This document shows positions 7,366 to 16,555 of a stretch of DNA of 23,662 nucleotides, in pieces. Numbering within the stretch: position 1 is the stretch's first letter; every line of letters starts with the position of its first letter. The stretch spans positions 1 through 23,662 of IMG/VR virus record IMGVR_UViG_3300021963_000655; one strand, 5' to 3'. The notes below the pieces were generated by a model. The model saw only the letters and a program-made list of their open reading frames with translations, had not been told where the DNA came from and did no database searches. The stretch comes from a virus. The position numbers were made by a program, and so were the translations under genes.

Positions 7366-8406
7366 TTACCCTAATGGTTTCTCTTCCATACCACCGAACT
7401 CGTCGGTTTGGCCTTTCCAGCCAGTATTCGAGAAGTCGTAGTTAAAGCTCGGACTGCTGAACAAGTTGCTAAGTGATGTACCCAGCGAGCTGAATGCATT
7501 GCCGAATCCGGTAGCGGCACTTGTACCACCATTTGGACCGGAGGCAAAGAGAGATCCGAGGCCCGCGATTTGGGCGAGTGGTGACGTGGAGTAAGCACCG
7601 GGGATTGGCGCACTAGCCTTCTCGGACACCGTGCTCGGGACCTTAACGTTCGAGAACACATTGGCCGCACCAGTGGCGGCGGCAAGGGGAGCCATAATGC
7701 CGGTCTGCTCCAACTTCTGCTCTTCACTGCCGAGACCATATAAACGCTCGAGTTCTTTGAGCTTTAGATCGAGTTCCGTGGATGCTAGCCCACGCTGGGT
7801 CTCGGCCGCGTTCCGGTAGATGCCCGCTTGGTCCATAGCGGCTTTGAGTGCGCTGTCGTACCCCGACGCCATCTGCTTAGTCTGCGCTCCGAGCAGATTG
7901 GCTTGAGTGTCGGCTCCCAACTGGCCCATCGCGTCGAACATGCGCTTGCCACCCGTACCACCTGTACCAGCAAACGCTCCCTTGAGCGACGGAATCAGCG
8001 AACGTTGAAGACTTTGCTGTTGAAGCCGTTCCATTTCATCCACGACTCCGGGCATCTTAACACCCGCTTCGTTCGTGTACCCACTAATGTAGGGATTCAT
8101 GAACGACTGGATCATCTCCGGCGTGATTCCGGCGGCGGCAAGTGCGGCGGTGTCGCCAGCGTCGCCCAGCATGGTCTCGTAGCCGCGTAGTCCGGTGCCG
8201 GTTCCGTCCTCACCCTTTGCGTAGTTGAGCACACTAGTCTGCAACTCCGACATTGGAGCTACAAGGTCTTCGCCAGTCTGCTTCAGTAGTTCGGTGCCGG
8301 GTTCCGCGAGACCTTCAAGGTACGTCGTGTACCAATCCGGACCGGTGGTATCGACTACCTTGGTAGTGTCAATATTCGGTAGGGGATCGCCTTGCAGTAA
8401 GCTCAT
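7366..8406 (-). CDS. Phage structural protein with MNPYISG motif, 346 aa
   Basis: Residues 99-120 contain IQSFMNPYISGYTNEAG, a motif found in a widespread family of small phage virion proteins of unknown function. Residues about 115-235 are predicted helical, with many Gln, Leu and Ala residues (VVDEMERLQQQSLQ and onward). They are followed by a Gly/Ser-rich C-terminus typical of flexible virion components. It overlaps the end of the 1559-residue gene by four bases (ATGA), with AAAGG as RBS. Given its place between the giant protein and the other probable ejection proteins, it is probably part of the internal core or tail, but I cannot name its role. Confidence 0.6.
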   Translation of the reverse strand: MSLLQGDPLPNIDTTKVVDTTGPDWYTTYLEGLAEPGTELLKQTGEDLVAPMSELQTSVLNYAKGEDGTGTGLRGYETMLGDAGDTAALAAAGITPEMIQSFMNPYISGYTNEAGVKMPGVVDEMERLQQQSLQRSLIPSLKGAFAGTGGTGGKRMFDAMGQLGADTQANLLGAQTKQMASGYDSALKAAMDQAGIYRNAAETQRGLASTELDLKLKELERLYGLGSEEQKLEQTGIMAPLAAATGAANVFSNVKVPSTVSEKASAPIPGAYSTSPLAQIAGLGSLFASGPNGGTSAATGFGNAFSSLGTSLSNLFSSPSFNYDFSNTGWKGQTDEFGGMEEKPLG

Positions 8407-11400
8407 AATGCGCCTTTCAGATATGCCAAGGGCGATTTAGCCGCTGGTGGAATTGATTTAATGGAACCGCCGCGTTTGTGCTTGCGAATTGCTTCCCGCA
8501 TAGCGTCCAGCCGCTTGGCACCCTCTTTGTTCGAGCCGTCACCCAGTGCCGCCACGATGTCCGCGTCGAACACGTATTCGCCGTCAGCGAGCTTGGCCGA
8601 GATAAGGTCGTCCTGACCGCCGCCCGCGCCCTGTACGTAGTGTGAACCTTTGTGTGGTACATCGCCGCCTGACGCCGCCATTAGTGGAGAAGCCATTATT
8701 TTACCACCGTCGGCATACTTCTGTACAGTCCCCCCATTCATGAACGGTTCGAGGACCTTGGAGTAAGAGGGTTCAGTGCCATAGGCGTAGTAGTCGGCTC
8801 CGGGTTTCTCGGCACCGTCTTCGATTCCGGAGGCGCGGCGAAGGGCCGAGATTGCTTGTGCTTCTTGGAACATAGGAGTGTCTTGTGGTAGTAGTGCGCC
8901 GAGTCCGGCAAGAGGCGCGAGGTTACGGAATCGACCACCGAGCCATGTTTCGGCAATGTCGCTGTCTTTAGCTTTATACGTAGGCTCGTTAAATGCTGGA
9001 CCAGCCATCGCACCCGGTGTCTGCTTCTTGGGCGTAGCTAACTTAAGCTTGGCCGCTTCGACGCGTTTATTGACTTCCTCGGGTGTCAGAACTTGGCCGG
9101 TCGTCACGTCAATCGCCGTGCCGTCTATCACCACCGTGCTGGAGTCGATCACTTTCCCGGGACCGTCTACGCTGGTAATCTCGCCCGTGTCGGTGTTTAC
9201 ATTGATCGTCGTAGTAAGATCAGTGTTCGTGTCCACCACGGTGTTAGTGGTCGTATTGGTATTAGTATCAGTCGTTGTGTTGGTATTGACGCCAGTGTTC
9301 GTGTTGGTGTTTGTGGTAGTCGTAACACCGGTATTCGTATTTGTGCTAACAGATGTGTTTGTACCGGTATTAGTGTTCGTTGTGGTTGTGGTCGTTACGC
9401 CAGTATTGGCGTCTACGGCCGTATTAGTAGTCACGCCAGTAGCCGCGTTAGTGCTGGTGTTGCTATTTGAACCGGTGGCAGTGTTCGTGTTCGCGGCGGT
9501 TCCAGTCGTCGTTGCGGCGTTAGTTCCAGCCGTTGTGCCGGTGGTCGTTGCGGCGTTAGTTCCAGCCGTTGTGCCGGTGGTCGTTGCGGCGTTAGTACCA
9601 GCAGTTACATTAGACACAGCAGTGGTTGCGGCGTTCGAAGCCGTTGTCACGTCGGCACCAGCGGCTACGGCGGCGTTCGCGGCAGTCGCGGCCACTACGC
9701 TTGCATTTGCGCCTGTAGTATTAGCGGCATTAACCACCGAGGTGATCGTGTTGTTTACATCAGCACCGTTGCTAATTGCTGAACCCACTGATGTATCGAC
9801 GGCTTGAGTCGTGTTACCGGTGGCGGTGAAAATCGACGCGAAGTCTGTAGCGGCGGCAGTGTCAGCTCCCGTTGCGGCAGTGTTAGTTACGGCGGCAGTG
9901 TTGGCTCCCGTGGCCGTTGTGCCACTACCAGCTACCTCAGTCACAGCGGTTTGCGTACCAGCACCCCCTGTACCCGCGTCAGTGATTTTCGTAATGGTCT
10001 CCGGACGGAATGAGCCATCTGAGGATGTAAGGCCTTCAGACGCAAATGCTTGTTGAATATCTGCGGAAACGCTAGATCCGGCAGTGAGTGTGCCGGAGGT
10101 CTTAGAACCTATCGTACTACCCGCGATAGATTTAGACAGAGCGGTCGCTAGGTCATCACCGGTAGCAAGCGCAATTGCCAGCTCCTCAAATCCTTCTTCG
10201 GCCCACTCTTTGCCGACTGACGTCGTGGTCTTGCCGAAGACTTTATCCATCGCTCTTTCGTAACCTTTAATCAACGCCGCATCCGCGAGAGTAGCCGTGC
10301 CAGCGGTGATAGCGAACGCTTTCCACCCATCTGCGTTGGCCAGCTTCTCCGCTTGATCAACTGGTGTACCCTTTTGGATCTCTTCGTTGAACTTTTGACG
10401 AGACTGCGAACCCATGGACTCCGAAGCGTTCATAAGAACGTCGGTAGCTATACCAGCGGTTTTACCCAGTATCCTGAACACTGCACCACCAGTTACGATC
10501 GGAAGCACCTCTTGGAGGCCTTCTTTAGCGACTTGAGTGAGCACTAATGGGTTGTTAAGAACAGACTTAATCGAAGCGGCCGCTTTCCCAGCGTATGTCT
10601 CCGCTCCTTGAATGTCGTTCCAGAAATTCTCGGTAGCTTGAGTGACGCCGGGTATTTCAAGACTCTGACCAGTGCGTTCGAGCGACTGACCCAATTGCAC
10701 GAGCACGTTATAACGCTCGGCCACTCCCATATTAGCCAGTGCAGTACCAAGATCTGCGACTTGCTCGCCACCCGCACCAATTAGCGTCGAAAGTGTCTGA
10801 CGAACCACATCGCCCGAGGTCCCTTCGAGCGTGTTCGCCCAATTAACCAAATTATTACCGGCTGTATCCAGACTTTGAGCCGTTGTAGGCACACCCCTGT
10901 CGCCTACACCGGCTATATCGATCATTGGGGCAGTGCTACCCGGAGCGTATTTTAACCCGCGTTCATCATAGGCGAAGCCCTTGTCATCGACCCACCGGCC
11001 CTGATCATCCTTTCCAACGATAGCAGGTGCTTTGTTAAGAATGTCTTGAATCGACGCGTTTTTGAGCTGATCAACGGTCATCGAGTTAGCCGTAAATGCT
11101 AACGCCGCTACCTCTTGATCGGTGAGCTTATCAAAGGATTTACCGGTCGTTTTTTCATAGGCGGTCACCAACCTATCGACTTCAGTGTTGCGAGACTGCT
11201 GTTCGATAGCTTGATCGACGCCCTCGAATTCACCTAAATCAAATTTACCTGATGCCCCAGCATCGCCGGTCGTAGTGGTATCGGCCCCTTGCGTGTTGGT
11301 CGTCGTGCTAACACTCGTACCTGTACCTGTGCCGGTCACTGTATTGGCCGCCTCAAGCGCTTCGGCATCAGTAGCACCAGCTTCCTTAGCCGCGACAAAT

Positions 11401-13082
11401 GCGTCGGCACCGCTGGTAACGCTATTAGTAACTGACTTTGCAACACTAGCGTTGGAAAGATTATTGGCCGCGTTAACTGTGTTGTTTAGTCCTGCCGCCG
11501 CATTAATAATGTTGACTTCATTGCCCGATTGGATAGCGTTGAATAAATTCAGTGCGGCACCAGCGGTCTTGGTGTCAGCGCTACCTGTCAACGTACCGAG
11601 TGAATTCAGCGCACCGGCGTAATTACCATCTTTGACGTTCGACACCGCGTTATATGCATTACCAGCGTCGGCCAGCGAGATCGTGTCGGTCAGCATCGTA
11701 CCACCGGCCATAGAGCCAATGGTCTCATTTTGTAACAATGATGAAGCTAATGCGCCGAGATCTTTCTGGTCGATGGCCTTGGCCACCCGAAGCCCGGTGG
11801 CAATATCGGTGTATCCACCTAAACCCGCCATGCTAGCAAGACCGCCGAGCACGTCGCCATTATCAATCGCAATCGCGGCATTTGCGGCCATCGCAAACGG
11901 AGCGACGCCGGGGATGAACTGCGCTATGGCGAGAATTGGCGCGATGCTACCGATATCGCTACTGGAAGCCCCGGTGGTGTAGAAAATTGGGCGACCTTGG
12001 GCGTCGAATGTAGTGCGGTACGCCGTGTTGCCCTTGCCAACGTAAGTGCCGGACCATGCATCACCTACGCCGCCGCGCTCTCCGTAAGCGTTTATTAGAG
12101 CCTTACCAGTATCTTTATTGCCAATAACCGACTTGGTGCCGATCGGAGCCACATAGCTAGTATAACCACCACCATCCCAATCGTAAATCTGTTCAGCTTT
12201 GACTAATGCCGCATCGACTTCTTTCCCATCTTTGTCAACATAACCCACTAATGTGGCGGTCATGACGGGCTGTCCATCTCCATCAACTTGGCCAGTGTTG
12301 GTATACTCGTACTTCGGCGTGACGGATTCGTCGACTTTTTGGTCGATCTTGGCAACCTGATTGATATCAGTGATACCATTCGCCACCAACTGCTCGGCCA
12401 TCGCCTTAGCATTAGCCTCAGGAGAACCATACCCAGCACCTGACCACTTGGAAGTCGTCCCCTGCGCGAGGATTTGTTGAGTGACTTTGTCGACCGTGGC
12501 GTTATTGATAGTGTATATCTGCCCTTCCAGTTCGATAGTGCTCGTGGCCGCGTTGTTAGCGGCAATCTGATCGGCTTGCGCTTGAGCCAACGCACCAGTG
12601 GTGTTGGTGGTCGAACCAGTAGTGTCCGCAGTCGCTTGTGTTAAAGCACCCACCCCAGTCGTATCTGCTCCAGCGTTACCAGCTCGGTAAGAATTCACGT
12701 ACTGCGTGTAGCGGTCATTTGGGTTATCCGTGATATACCGATCAACGGCTCCGCCAAAGACCGACGAAAAGTCGTCGAGACCTACTTGGCCGGTTTGAAG
12801 CATGTTGAGGAAGTGGTTGTAACCACCAGTGTCGATCTGGTTAGTACCCTCCCCAATCCCAGTGCGGCCAATGGTCGCGTAAGCGTCTTGGATGATCTGG
12901 TCGTATACTGGTGCTAGAGCCGCAGTGTACCGCCCCGACACATCTCCATAGCTCAAGCCGGTAGCTTCAGCCATTTGAGCAGGAGTCACACCCGCTTCCC
13001 GCATTGTGGTCGCAATCAGCGTATCGTCTGCGCCGGGATTTTCGTTCAACCAGCCTAGAATATCTGCATTAGAAACTGCCAT
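8403..13082 (-). CDS. Giant phage virion protein, 1559 aa, Thr/Asn-rich linker
   Basis: The longest gene here. Residues 1-52 form a small helical domain (ILGWLNENPGADD, then GVTPAQMAEATG) of a type repeated at the start of many large phage proteins. A hydrophobic stretch near 385-440 could touch membranes. Residues about 870-1010 are helical and resemble phage ejection proteins. From about 1090 the composition becomes low-complexity: Ala/Thr-rich, then three tandem TAGTNAATTTGT units, then a Thr/Asn repeat to about 1300, probably a disordered linker. The last ~100 residues contain GQDDLISAKLADGEYVF and DADIVAALGDGS (about 1489-1517), a C-terminal module common in podoviral virion proteins. 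It is probably an internal or tape-measure-like protein. No lytic or protease active site is visible. The start ATG follows the previous stop by one base, with GGTGA upstream. Confidence 0.75.
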   Translation of the reverse strand: MAVSNADILGWLNENPGADDTLIATTMREAGVTPAQMAEATGLSYGDVSGRYTAALAPVYDQIIQDAYATIGRTGIGEGTNQIDTGGYNHFLNMLQTGQVGLDDFSSVFGGAVDRYITDNPNDRYTQYVNSYRAGNAGADTTGVGALTQATADTTGSTTNTTGALAQAQADQIAANNAATSTIELEGQIYTINNATVDKVTQQILAQGTTSKWSGAGYGSPEANAKAMAEQLVANGITDINQVAKIDQKVDESVTPKYEYTNTGQVDGDGQPVMTATLVGYVDKDGKEVDAALVKAEQIYDWDGGGYTSYVAPIGTKSVIGNKDTGKALINAYGERGGVGDAWSGTYVGKGNTAYRTTFDAQGRPIFYTTGASSSDIGSIAPILAIAQFIPGVAPFAMAANAAIAIDNGDVLGGLASMAGLGGYTDIATGLRVAKAIDQKDLGALASSLLQNETIGSMAGGTMLTDTISLADAGNAYNAVSNVKDGNYAGALNSLGTLTGSADTKTAGAALNLFNAIQSGNEVNIINAAAGLNNTVNAANNLSNASVAKSVTNSVTSGADAFVAAKEAGATDAEALEAANTVTGTGTGTSVSTTTNTQGADTTTTGDAGASGKFDLGEFEGVDQAIEQQSRNTEVDRLVTAYEKTTGKSFDKLTDQEVAALAFTANSMTVDQLKNASIQDILNKAPAIVGKDDQGRWVDDKGFAYDERGLKYAPGSTAPMIDIAGVGDRGVPTTAQSLDTAGNNLVNWANTLEGTSGDVVRQTLSTLIGAGGEQVADLGTALANMGVAERYNVLVQLGQSLERTGQSLEIPGVTQATENFWNDIQGAETYAGKAAASIKSVLNNPLVLTQVAKEGLQEVLPIVTGGAVFRILGKTAGIATDVLMNASESMGSQSRQKFNEEIQKGTPVDQAEKLANADGWKAFAITAGTATLADAALIKGYERAMDKVFGKTTTSVGKEWAEEGFEELAIALATGDDLATALSKSIAGSTIGSKTSGTLTAGSSVSADIQQAFASEGLTSSDGSFRPETITKITDAGTGGAGTQTAVTEVAGSGTTATGANTAAVTNTAATGADTAAATDFASIFTATGNTTQAVDTSVGSAISNGADVNNTITSVVNAANTTGANASVVAATAANAAVAAGADVTTASNAATTAVSNVTAGTNAATTTGTTAGTNAATTTGTTAGTNAATTTGTAANTNTATGSNSNTSTNAATGVTTNTAVDANTGVTTTTTTNTNTGTNTSVSTNTNTGVTTTTNTNTNTGVNTNTTTDTNTNTTTNTVVDTNTDLTTTINVNTDTGEITSVDGPGKVIDSSTVVIDGTAIDVTTGQVLTPEEVNKRVEAAKLKLATPKKQTPGAMAGPAFNEPTYKAKDSDIAETWLGGRFRNLAPLAGLGALLPQDTPMFQEAQAISALRRASGIEDGAEKPGADYYAYGTEPSYSKVLEPFMNGGTVQKYADGGKIMASPLMAASGGDVPHKGSHYVQGAGGGQDDLISAKLADGEYVFDADIVAALGDGSNKEGAKRLDAMREAIRKHKRGGSIKSIPPAAKSPLAYLKGAL
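9180..9500 (-). repeat. Thr/Asn low-complexity coding tract in the giant virion protein
   Basis: Over about 105 residues the protein is built from variations of TNTNTG, TTTNTNTG and VNTNTTTDTNTN. In DNA this is a tract of gtn/ttn/att-type triplets on the plus strand that uses mixed synonymous codons, so it is not a simple microsatellite. It probably encodes a disordered or fibrous spacer between the helical body and the conserved C-terminal module. Confidence 0.75.
9508..9607 (-). repeat. 36-bp tandem repeat, nearly three copies
   Basis: Copies at 9508-9543 and 9544-9579 are identical over all 36 bases, and a third starting at 9580 diverges after about 17 bases. Each encodes the 12-residue unit TAGTNAATTTGT in the giant virion protein. 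Because the unit is a multiple of three, gain or loss of a copy keeps the frame. Perfect identity suggests a recent duplication by slippage. Confidence 0.9.
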
Positions 13083-13083
13083 A

Positions 13084-13344
13084 TTAGTTCACCGCAGGGT
13101 TAACAGCATTCACGAGTTGCTCGGCCCATTCCTGCCAGTCATCGAACTGGTAGGGACCCGGAATACCTTCATTTGTAAACACGTCGATTGCCTTAAGTCC
13201 CGCGCCCCAGTCTTTCCAATCTGTGTTCGCGTCGGGAATCGAAAGCTGTTGTGGAGCGTAGAGTTCGCACATGAGGCACGCCCACGACTCAAAAGTGTGG
13301 TAGCGAGGGTCGTAGACCTGTGTGGGATTAAGAATGTCCGCCAT
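13084..13344 (-). CDS. Small conserved phage protein, 86 aa, unknown function
   Basis: The acidic, Trp-rich sequence (FESWACLMCELY, TDWKDWGAGLKAI, FDDWQEWAEQLVNAVN) looks like a small compact helical protein rather than a chance ORF. Short proteins of this look ending in WAxxLVxAVN are often encoded between tail and internal virion genes of podovirus-like phages. Its ATG overlaps the upstream stop as TAATG, and only one base separates its stop from the next gene. It has no membrane segment or known catalytic motif. It could be a small virion component or an assembly factor. Confidence 0.68.
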   Translation of the reverse strand: MADILNPTQVYDPRYHTFESWACLMCELYAPQQLSIPDANTDWKDWGAGLKAIDVFTNEGIPGPYQFDDWQEWAEQLVNAVNPAVN

Positions 13345-15323
13345 TAGTACGGTCTCACGTCGCCGGTGTCGGCATCAAGGATCACACGGCCAAGTTGGTA
13401 ATCACCACCGGCCACATTAGACACGAACTTTAGACGCAACTCGCGACGCTGTTCGCGCATATCGATCTTGCGTGTCGCAGGGTCGAAAGTGTAGGGACCC
13501 GTGGTCACATCGTCGGCTTGAGCGAATGGGCGTCCAGTGACGTACAGTTCCATCTCGCCCTCTTGCACGAAATCGGGTTCGACACGCTCTAGATGTAACG
13601 CCTTGTTATCGCCGACAGGCGAGGGCTGAGCTGGACCACCAGATACCCAACCGAGATCATTGGTCTCGAAGTACGACTCGATCGCCAGCGCGGTTGCACC
13701 TTGCACTTTGTCCGTACCAATCTCGTTCTGCCACAGTGACACGAAAGTCATCAATGAGCTAATCGTGATCGCGAAGTTAGAACCGGCGGGGAGTGCGGCA
13801 GACAGCACATCAGCTACTGTGTAATTCACTCCGTGCCCGTTGATCACCACCGAAGTAACAATACCACCCGCGACCACGATATTGGCGGTTGCGCCGGTAC
13901 CCGTGCCACCAGTTAGCGCTTGATTGTTGTACGTACCATCGGTGTAGCCCGAGCCAGCGTTAGTTAACGTAAACGCCAGTACGCCGCCGGTAGCATTTGC
14001 ATTCCACTCGGCCGCGATTGGATAGTGGAAGACCTGCGAGAAGTAACCAGCGGACCTTTGCGCACCGGTAGCCTCACCCGCGTCGTACCAGCAGTTCTCG
14101 CGCACATTGTAAATGATTGCGTCTGTGCACTCAGTGGCGTTGCCGCGCGGGTAAAACCACCAAATCTCGCCGAACCGTGGGACCTTAGATACCCACACCT
14201 TCTCGCGGGCGTCGTAGTTAAGATTATCGAAGAAATAGTTCTGGTTGAACGTGTTCGGGATCTCTTTAACGACACCATTGTAGAGCAAGAATCGGTCAAC
14301 ACCACACCAATAATACACGCCGTCGTACTCGATGACGGACTGCGAGGATAGGATCGAAGACTGGCTCGAAATTAAGTCGTAGCGCCAGAATTGCGGGGGT
14401 GTGCCCACGCCGCCAATGTAGGATACGCGAATGAGCGAGTCCAAGCTCCAAAAGAGTCCGGATGGGGCGTTCGAACCGCCGCGTACTGGGAGGCCTTGTA
14501 CAATCTTGCCGGTGGCCACCGACACCTCATTAGCATCAGCCGACACCCAGTCATTCGCGTTGCCAGCGGAGCAGTTGCGGATTAGGCCATCATTGCCGTA
14601 TACGAACACGTAGGGGTGCAGAGTCACCACACCACCAGAGACATCGACATTGTTGTCGAATGTTACTGTCACTGTAGCGCTTGCGGTAGCGTTGGCCGAC
14701 AGCGTTACACTGGTCGTTGAGACCGAAAGGACTGTAGTGCCGGACGGAATCCCGGCACCGGTCACGGTTTGTCCAGCACCGACTAGGATGTTGGCCGCCG
14801 CAAGGGTGATCACCGGGTTACCGTTAATCGTGGTCGCAGTATCGGTGAATACGCCAATCGCGGACATAGTGGTACCAGTGATGTCGCCGCCGAGCACTGG
14901 GGTATTAACGTTGTTGTCGATTAGCGTCAGATTCTGGCCGGGGTGCGCGAGGAGCAGGTTATTACCCGAGCCGCTCACGTCGTAAAAAGTGTCGAACTGC
15001 CACAGATTGTTCGCGTTAGCAGTAAAATCCGACAGCGTCATGTCAGTGATACCCGACCCCGTGCCACTATTGTTGATCGGGAGCAACTGCATGCCGCCCG
15101 AGTAACCACTGAATACGTTGTTGAAATTCTGCTGTGGATTTAAGTAGATGCCACGCGAAGGCCCAGCTAAGTCGTTCACAATCTCCCGGAATCCGCCGAT
15201 TTTGCGAGGACGACCACGTTGAAAGCGTACCCAGCGACCCGAATTGTAGAACTGCTTGTCGAACACTGTACCATCGCGTTGGACGCCGGGTTTAGTGTCG
15301 AGGGCGAAGACCTTTTTGGTCAT
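13344..15323 (-). CDS. Tail/packaged-DNA stabilisation-like structural protein, 659 aa
   Basis: The N-terminus (FYNSGRWVRFQRGRPRKIGG, then IYLNPQQNFNNVFSG) and the C-terminus (REQRRELRLKFVSNVAGGDY, ending TGDVRPY) match a recurring podovirus structural protein. I think it is equivalent to the P22-type stabilisation protein or a T7-type tail-tube protein. WSLDSLIRVSYIGGVG and FGEIWWFYPRG in the centre suggest a beta-propeller-like core. Two segments look inserted: residues about 162-222 (GQTVTGAGIPSGTTVLSVS) and about 446-523 (GSGYTDGTYNNQALTGG, ending YTVADVLSAALPAGSNFAIT). Both are small beta modules found scattered among phage virion proteins. The start overlaps the previous stop as ATGA, with GGGGG as RBS. 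Assignment to stabilisation versus tail tube is uncertain. Confidence 0.65.
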   Translation of the reverse strand: MTKKVFALDTKPGVQRDGTVFDKQFYNSGRWVRFQRGRPRKIGGFREIVNDLAGPSRGIYLNPQQNFNNVFSGYSGGMQLLPINNSGTGSGITDMTLSDFTANANNLWQFDTFYDVSGSGNNLLLAHPGQNLTLIDNNVNTPVLGGDITGTTMSAIGVFTDTATTINGNPVITLAAANILVGAGQTVTGAGIPSGTTVLSVSTTSVTLSANATASATVTVTFDNNVDVSGGVVTLHPYVFVYGNDGLIRNCSAGNANDWVSADANEVSVATGKIVQGLPVRGGSNAPSGLFWSLDSLIRVSYIGGVGTPPQFWRYDLISSQSSILSSQSVIEYDGVYYWCGVDRFLLYNGVVKEIPNTFNQNYFFDNLNYDAREKVWVSKVPRFGEIWWFYPRGNATECTDAIIYNVRENCWYDAGEATGAQRSAGYFSQVFHYPIAAEWNANATGGVLAFTLTNAGSGYTDGTYNNQALTGGTGTGATANIVVAGGIVTSVVINGHGVNYTVADVLSAALPAGSNFAITISSLMTFVSLWQNEIGTDKVQGATALAIESYFETNDLGWVSGGPAQPSPVGDNKALHLERVEPDFVQEGEMELYVTGRPFAQADDVTTGPYTFDPATRKIDMREQRRELRLKFVSNVAGGDYQLGRVILDADTGDVRPY

Positions 15324-16555
15324 GTGAACGTACCCCCAGCGACACCGGTGGTGAATGTGCCGGACCCAGTCACGGTCACACCCGTTGCAGTCACGCCGAC
15401 GCGTTTAGTGCCGAGTACCGCGACGCCGAGTTCGCCAGCGCCGGGACGATAGATACCCGTACCGGTCTCAGCCGCGAAATTGAGCGATGGGGTGCCAACA
15501 GTACCATCTACCAAGCTCACAGTGGACGCTCCGGCTTGAGTAGTGTTGGCATTCAGAAAGTTAGTACCGTCGCAGATTAGTGTGGCTTGCTGGCCCGGAG
15601 GGATCGTCGCTGTGTATCCAAGCCCAGTCGTAATTGTCAGACTGTAACCATTGTCGGTTGTCTGGTTCGAGATCACGTACAAGTTAACCACAGGCGGGAA
15701 CGTTACGGTCACATTACTGACCAGACTTCCGACGTATTCTTGAATCGTGTTTGCCGCCTCGTTATTAGTCAGCAAATAGGAGCCGCCGGTTACGCTCTTG
15801 GTCAGCGCTGTAAACACGAATTGTGAGCTTACACCATAACCGACGGTTACGTAGGCCGTCCCTGTGCACACGATGAAGGCGGACTCGGACGGGTTAAACG
15901 TCTTGGTCGAATTACCATCAATTAGCTCCGCGCCAGAGCAGGAAATCGTGAAAGACCCTGTGCCGTTATTCTTGAAGAGTGTGAACCAGTTATTACCAAG
16001 TGTCGCGGAAAGCGGCAGTGTAGCCGTTCCGGAGCCACTCCCCCACACTCGGGTTTGCGCACGATCGGTATCCGCAAATGTCGATCCGCTGGTGATCGCC
16101 GCGCTTGGGTGGCTCTGGTTTAGTGTCGCGCCACTGGCCACGAGTCCATATCCGGCAAGCGTCGCGGCATCAGCCGAAGACGTCCCAGTGCCGAAAGCGA
16201 TGACGCCCCAAGTACCCTGAGCGTCAGGGTTCGTCGTGATGTAGATGTACTTGGACTCACCCGCCGCCACCGATACGATGGTATTCGTGCCCGCGTAATC
16301 TTTGACTGTGAACGTGTTCGCACCGATATTGCGGATGAGTGCATCATTACCCACCGAATTCTGATTCGCGGGCGGCATGTAAAGGCTGAGGCTTCCCGCC
16401 GTTGCCGTCACTTGCATGATTCGGGCGGCGTAGTCCGTGTCCGTGTTGCCGTTGATTGGCCACTGGAGCTGTGTGTTGGCCGAAAGCGTTACCGACCGGA
16501 AGCTGACATCTGTCGGCTGGATGACATCACCGGTGAAAGGGCTGACGTAGCTCAT
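15320..16555 (-). CDS. Short tail-fibre-like protein, 411 aa
   Basis: The first ~50 residues (MSYVSPFTGDVIQPTDVSFR, then LSANTQLQWP and DYAARIMQV) form a conserved N-terminal module of fibre or spike-like proteins in podovirus-like phages, probably the virion attachment part. The body is beta-rich and poor in charged residues. Near the end TGIYRPGAGELGVAVLG and VTATGVTVTGSGTF are the trimeric-fibre repeats often placed before a receptor-binding or chaperone domain, but the protein stops there with GGTFT. It may therefore be a short fibre or a fibre adaptor. It sits between the head-tail adaptor and the stabilisation protein and is joined to both by ATGA overlaps. It could also be a tail needle or plug. 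Confidence 0.65.
   Translation of the reverse strand: MSYVSPFTGDVIQPTDVSFRSVTLSANTQLQWPINGNTDTDYAARIMQVTATAGSLSLYMPPANQNSVGNDALIRNIGANTFTVKDYAGTNTIVSVAAGESKYIYITTNPDAQGTWGVIAFGTGTSSADAATLAGYGLVASGATLNQSHPSAAITSGSTFADTDRAQTRVWGSGSGTATLPLSATLGNNWFTLFKNNGTGSFTISCSGAELIDGNSTKTFNPSESAFIVCTGTAYVTVGYGVSSQFVFTALTKSVTGGSYLLTNNEAANTIQEYVGSLVSNVTVTFPPVVNLYVISNQTTDNGYSLTITTGLGYTATIPPGQQATLICDGTNFLNANTTQAGASTVSLVDGTVGTPSLNFAAETGTGIYRPGAGELGVAVLGTKRVGVTATGVTVTGSGTFTTGVAGGTFT

Noticed and set aside
8878-9807. A 309-codon open frame on the plus strand with long Val/Ala-rich runs
   Set aside because: It is antisense to the Thr/Asn- and Ala/Thr-rich part of the giant virion protein, whose codons give Val and Ala on the other strand; no RBS or domain.
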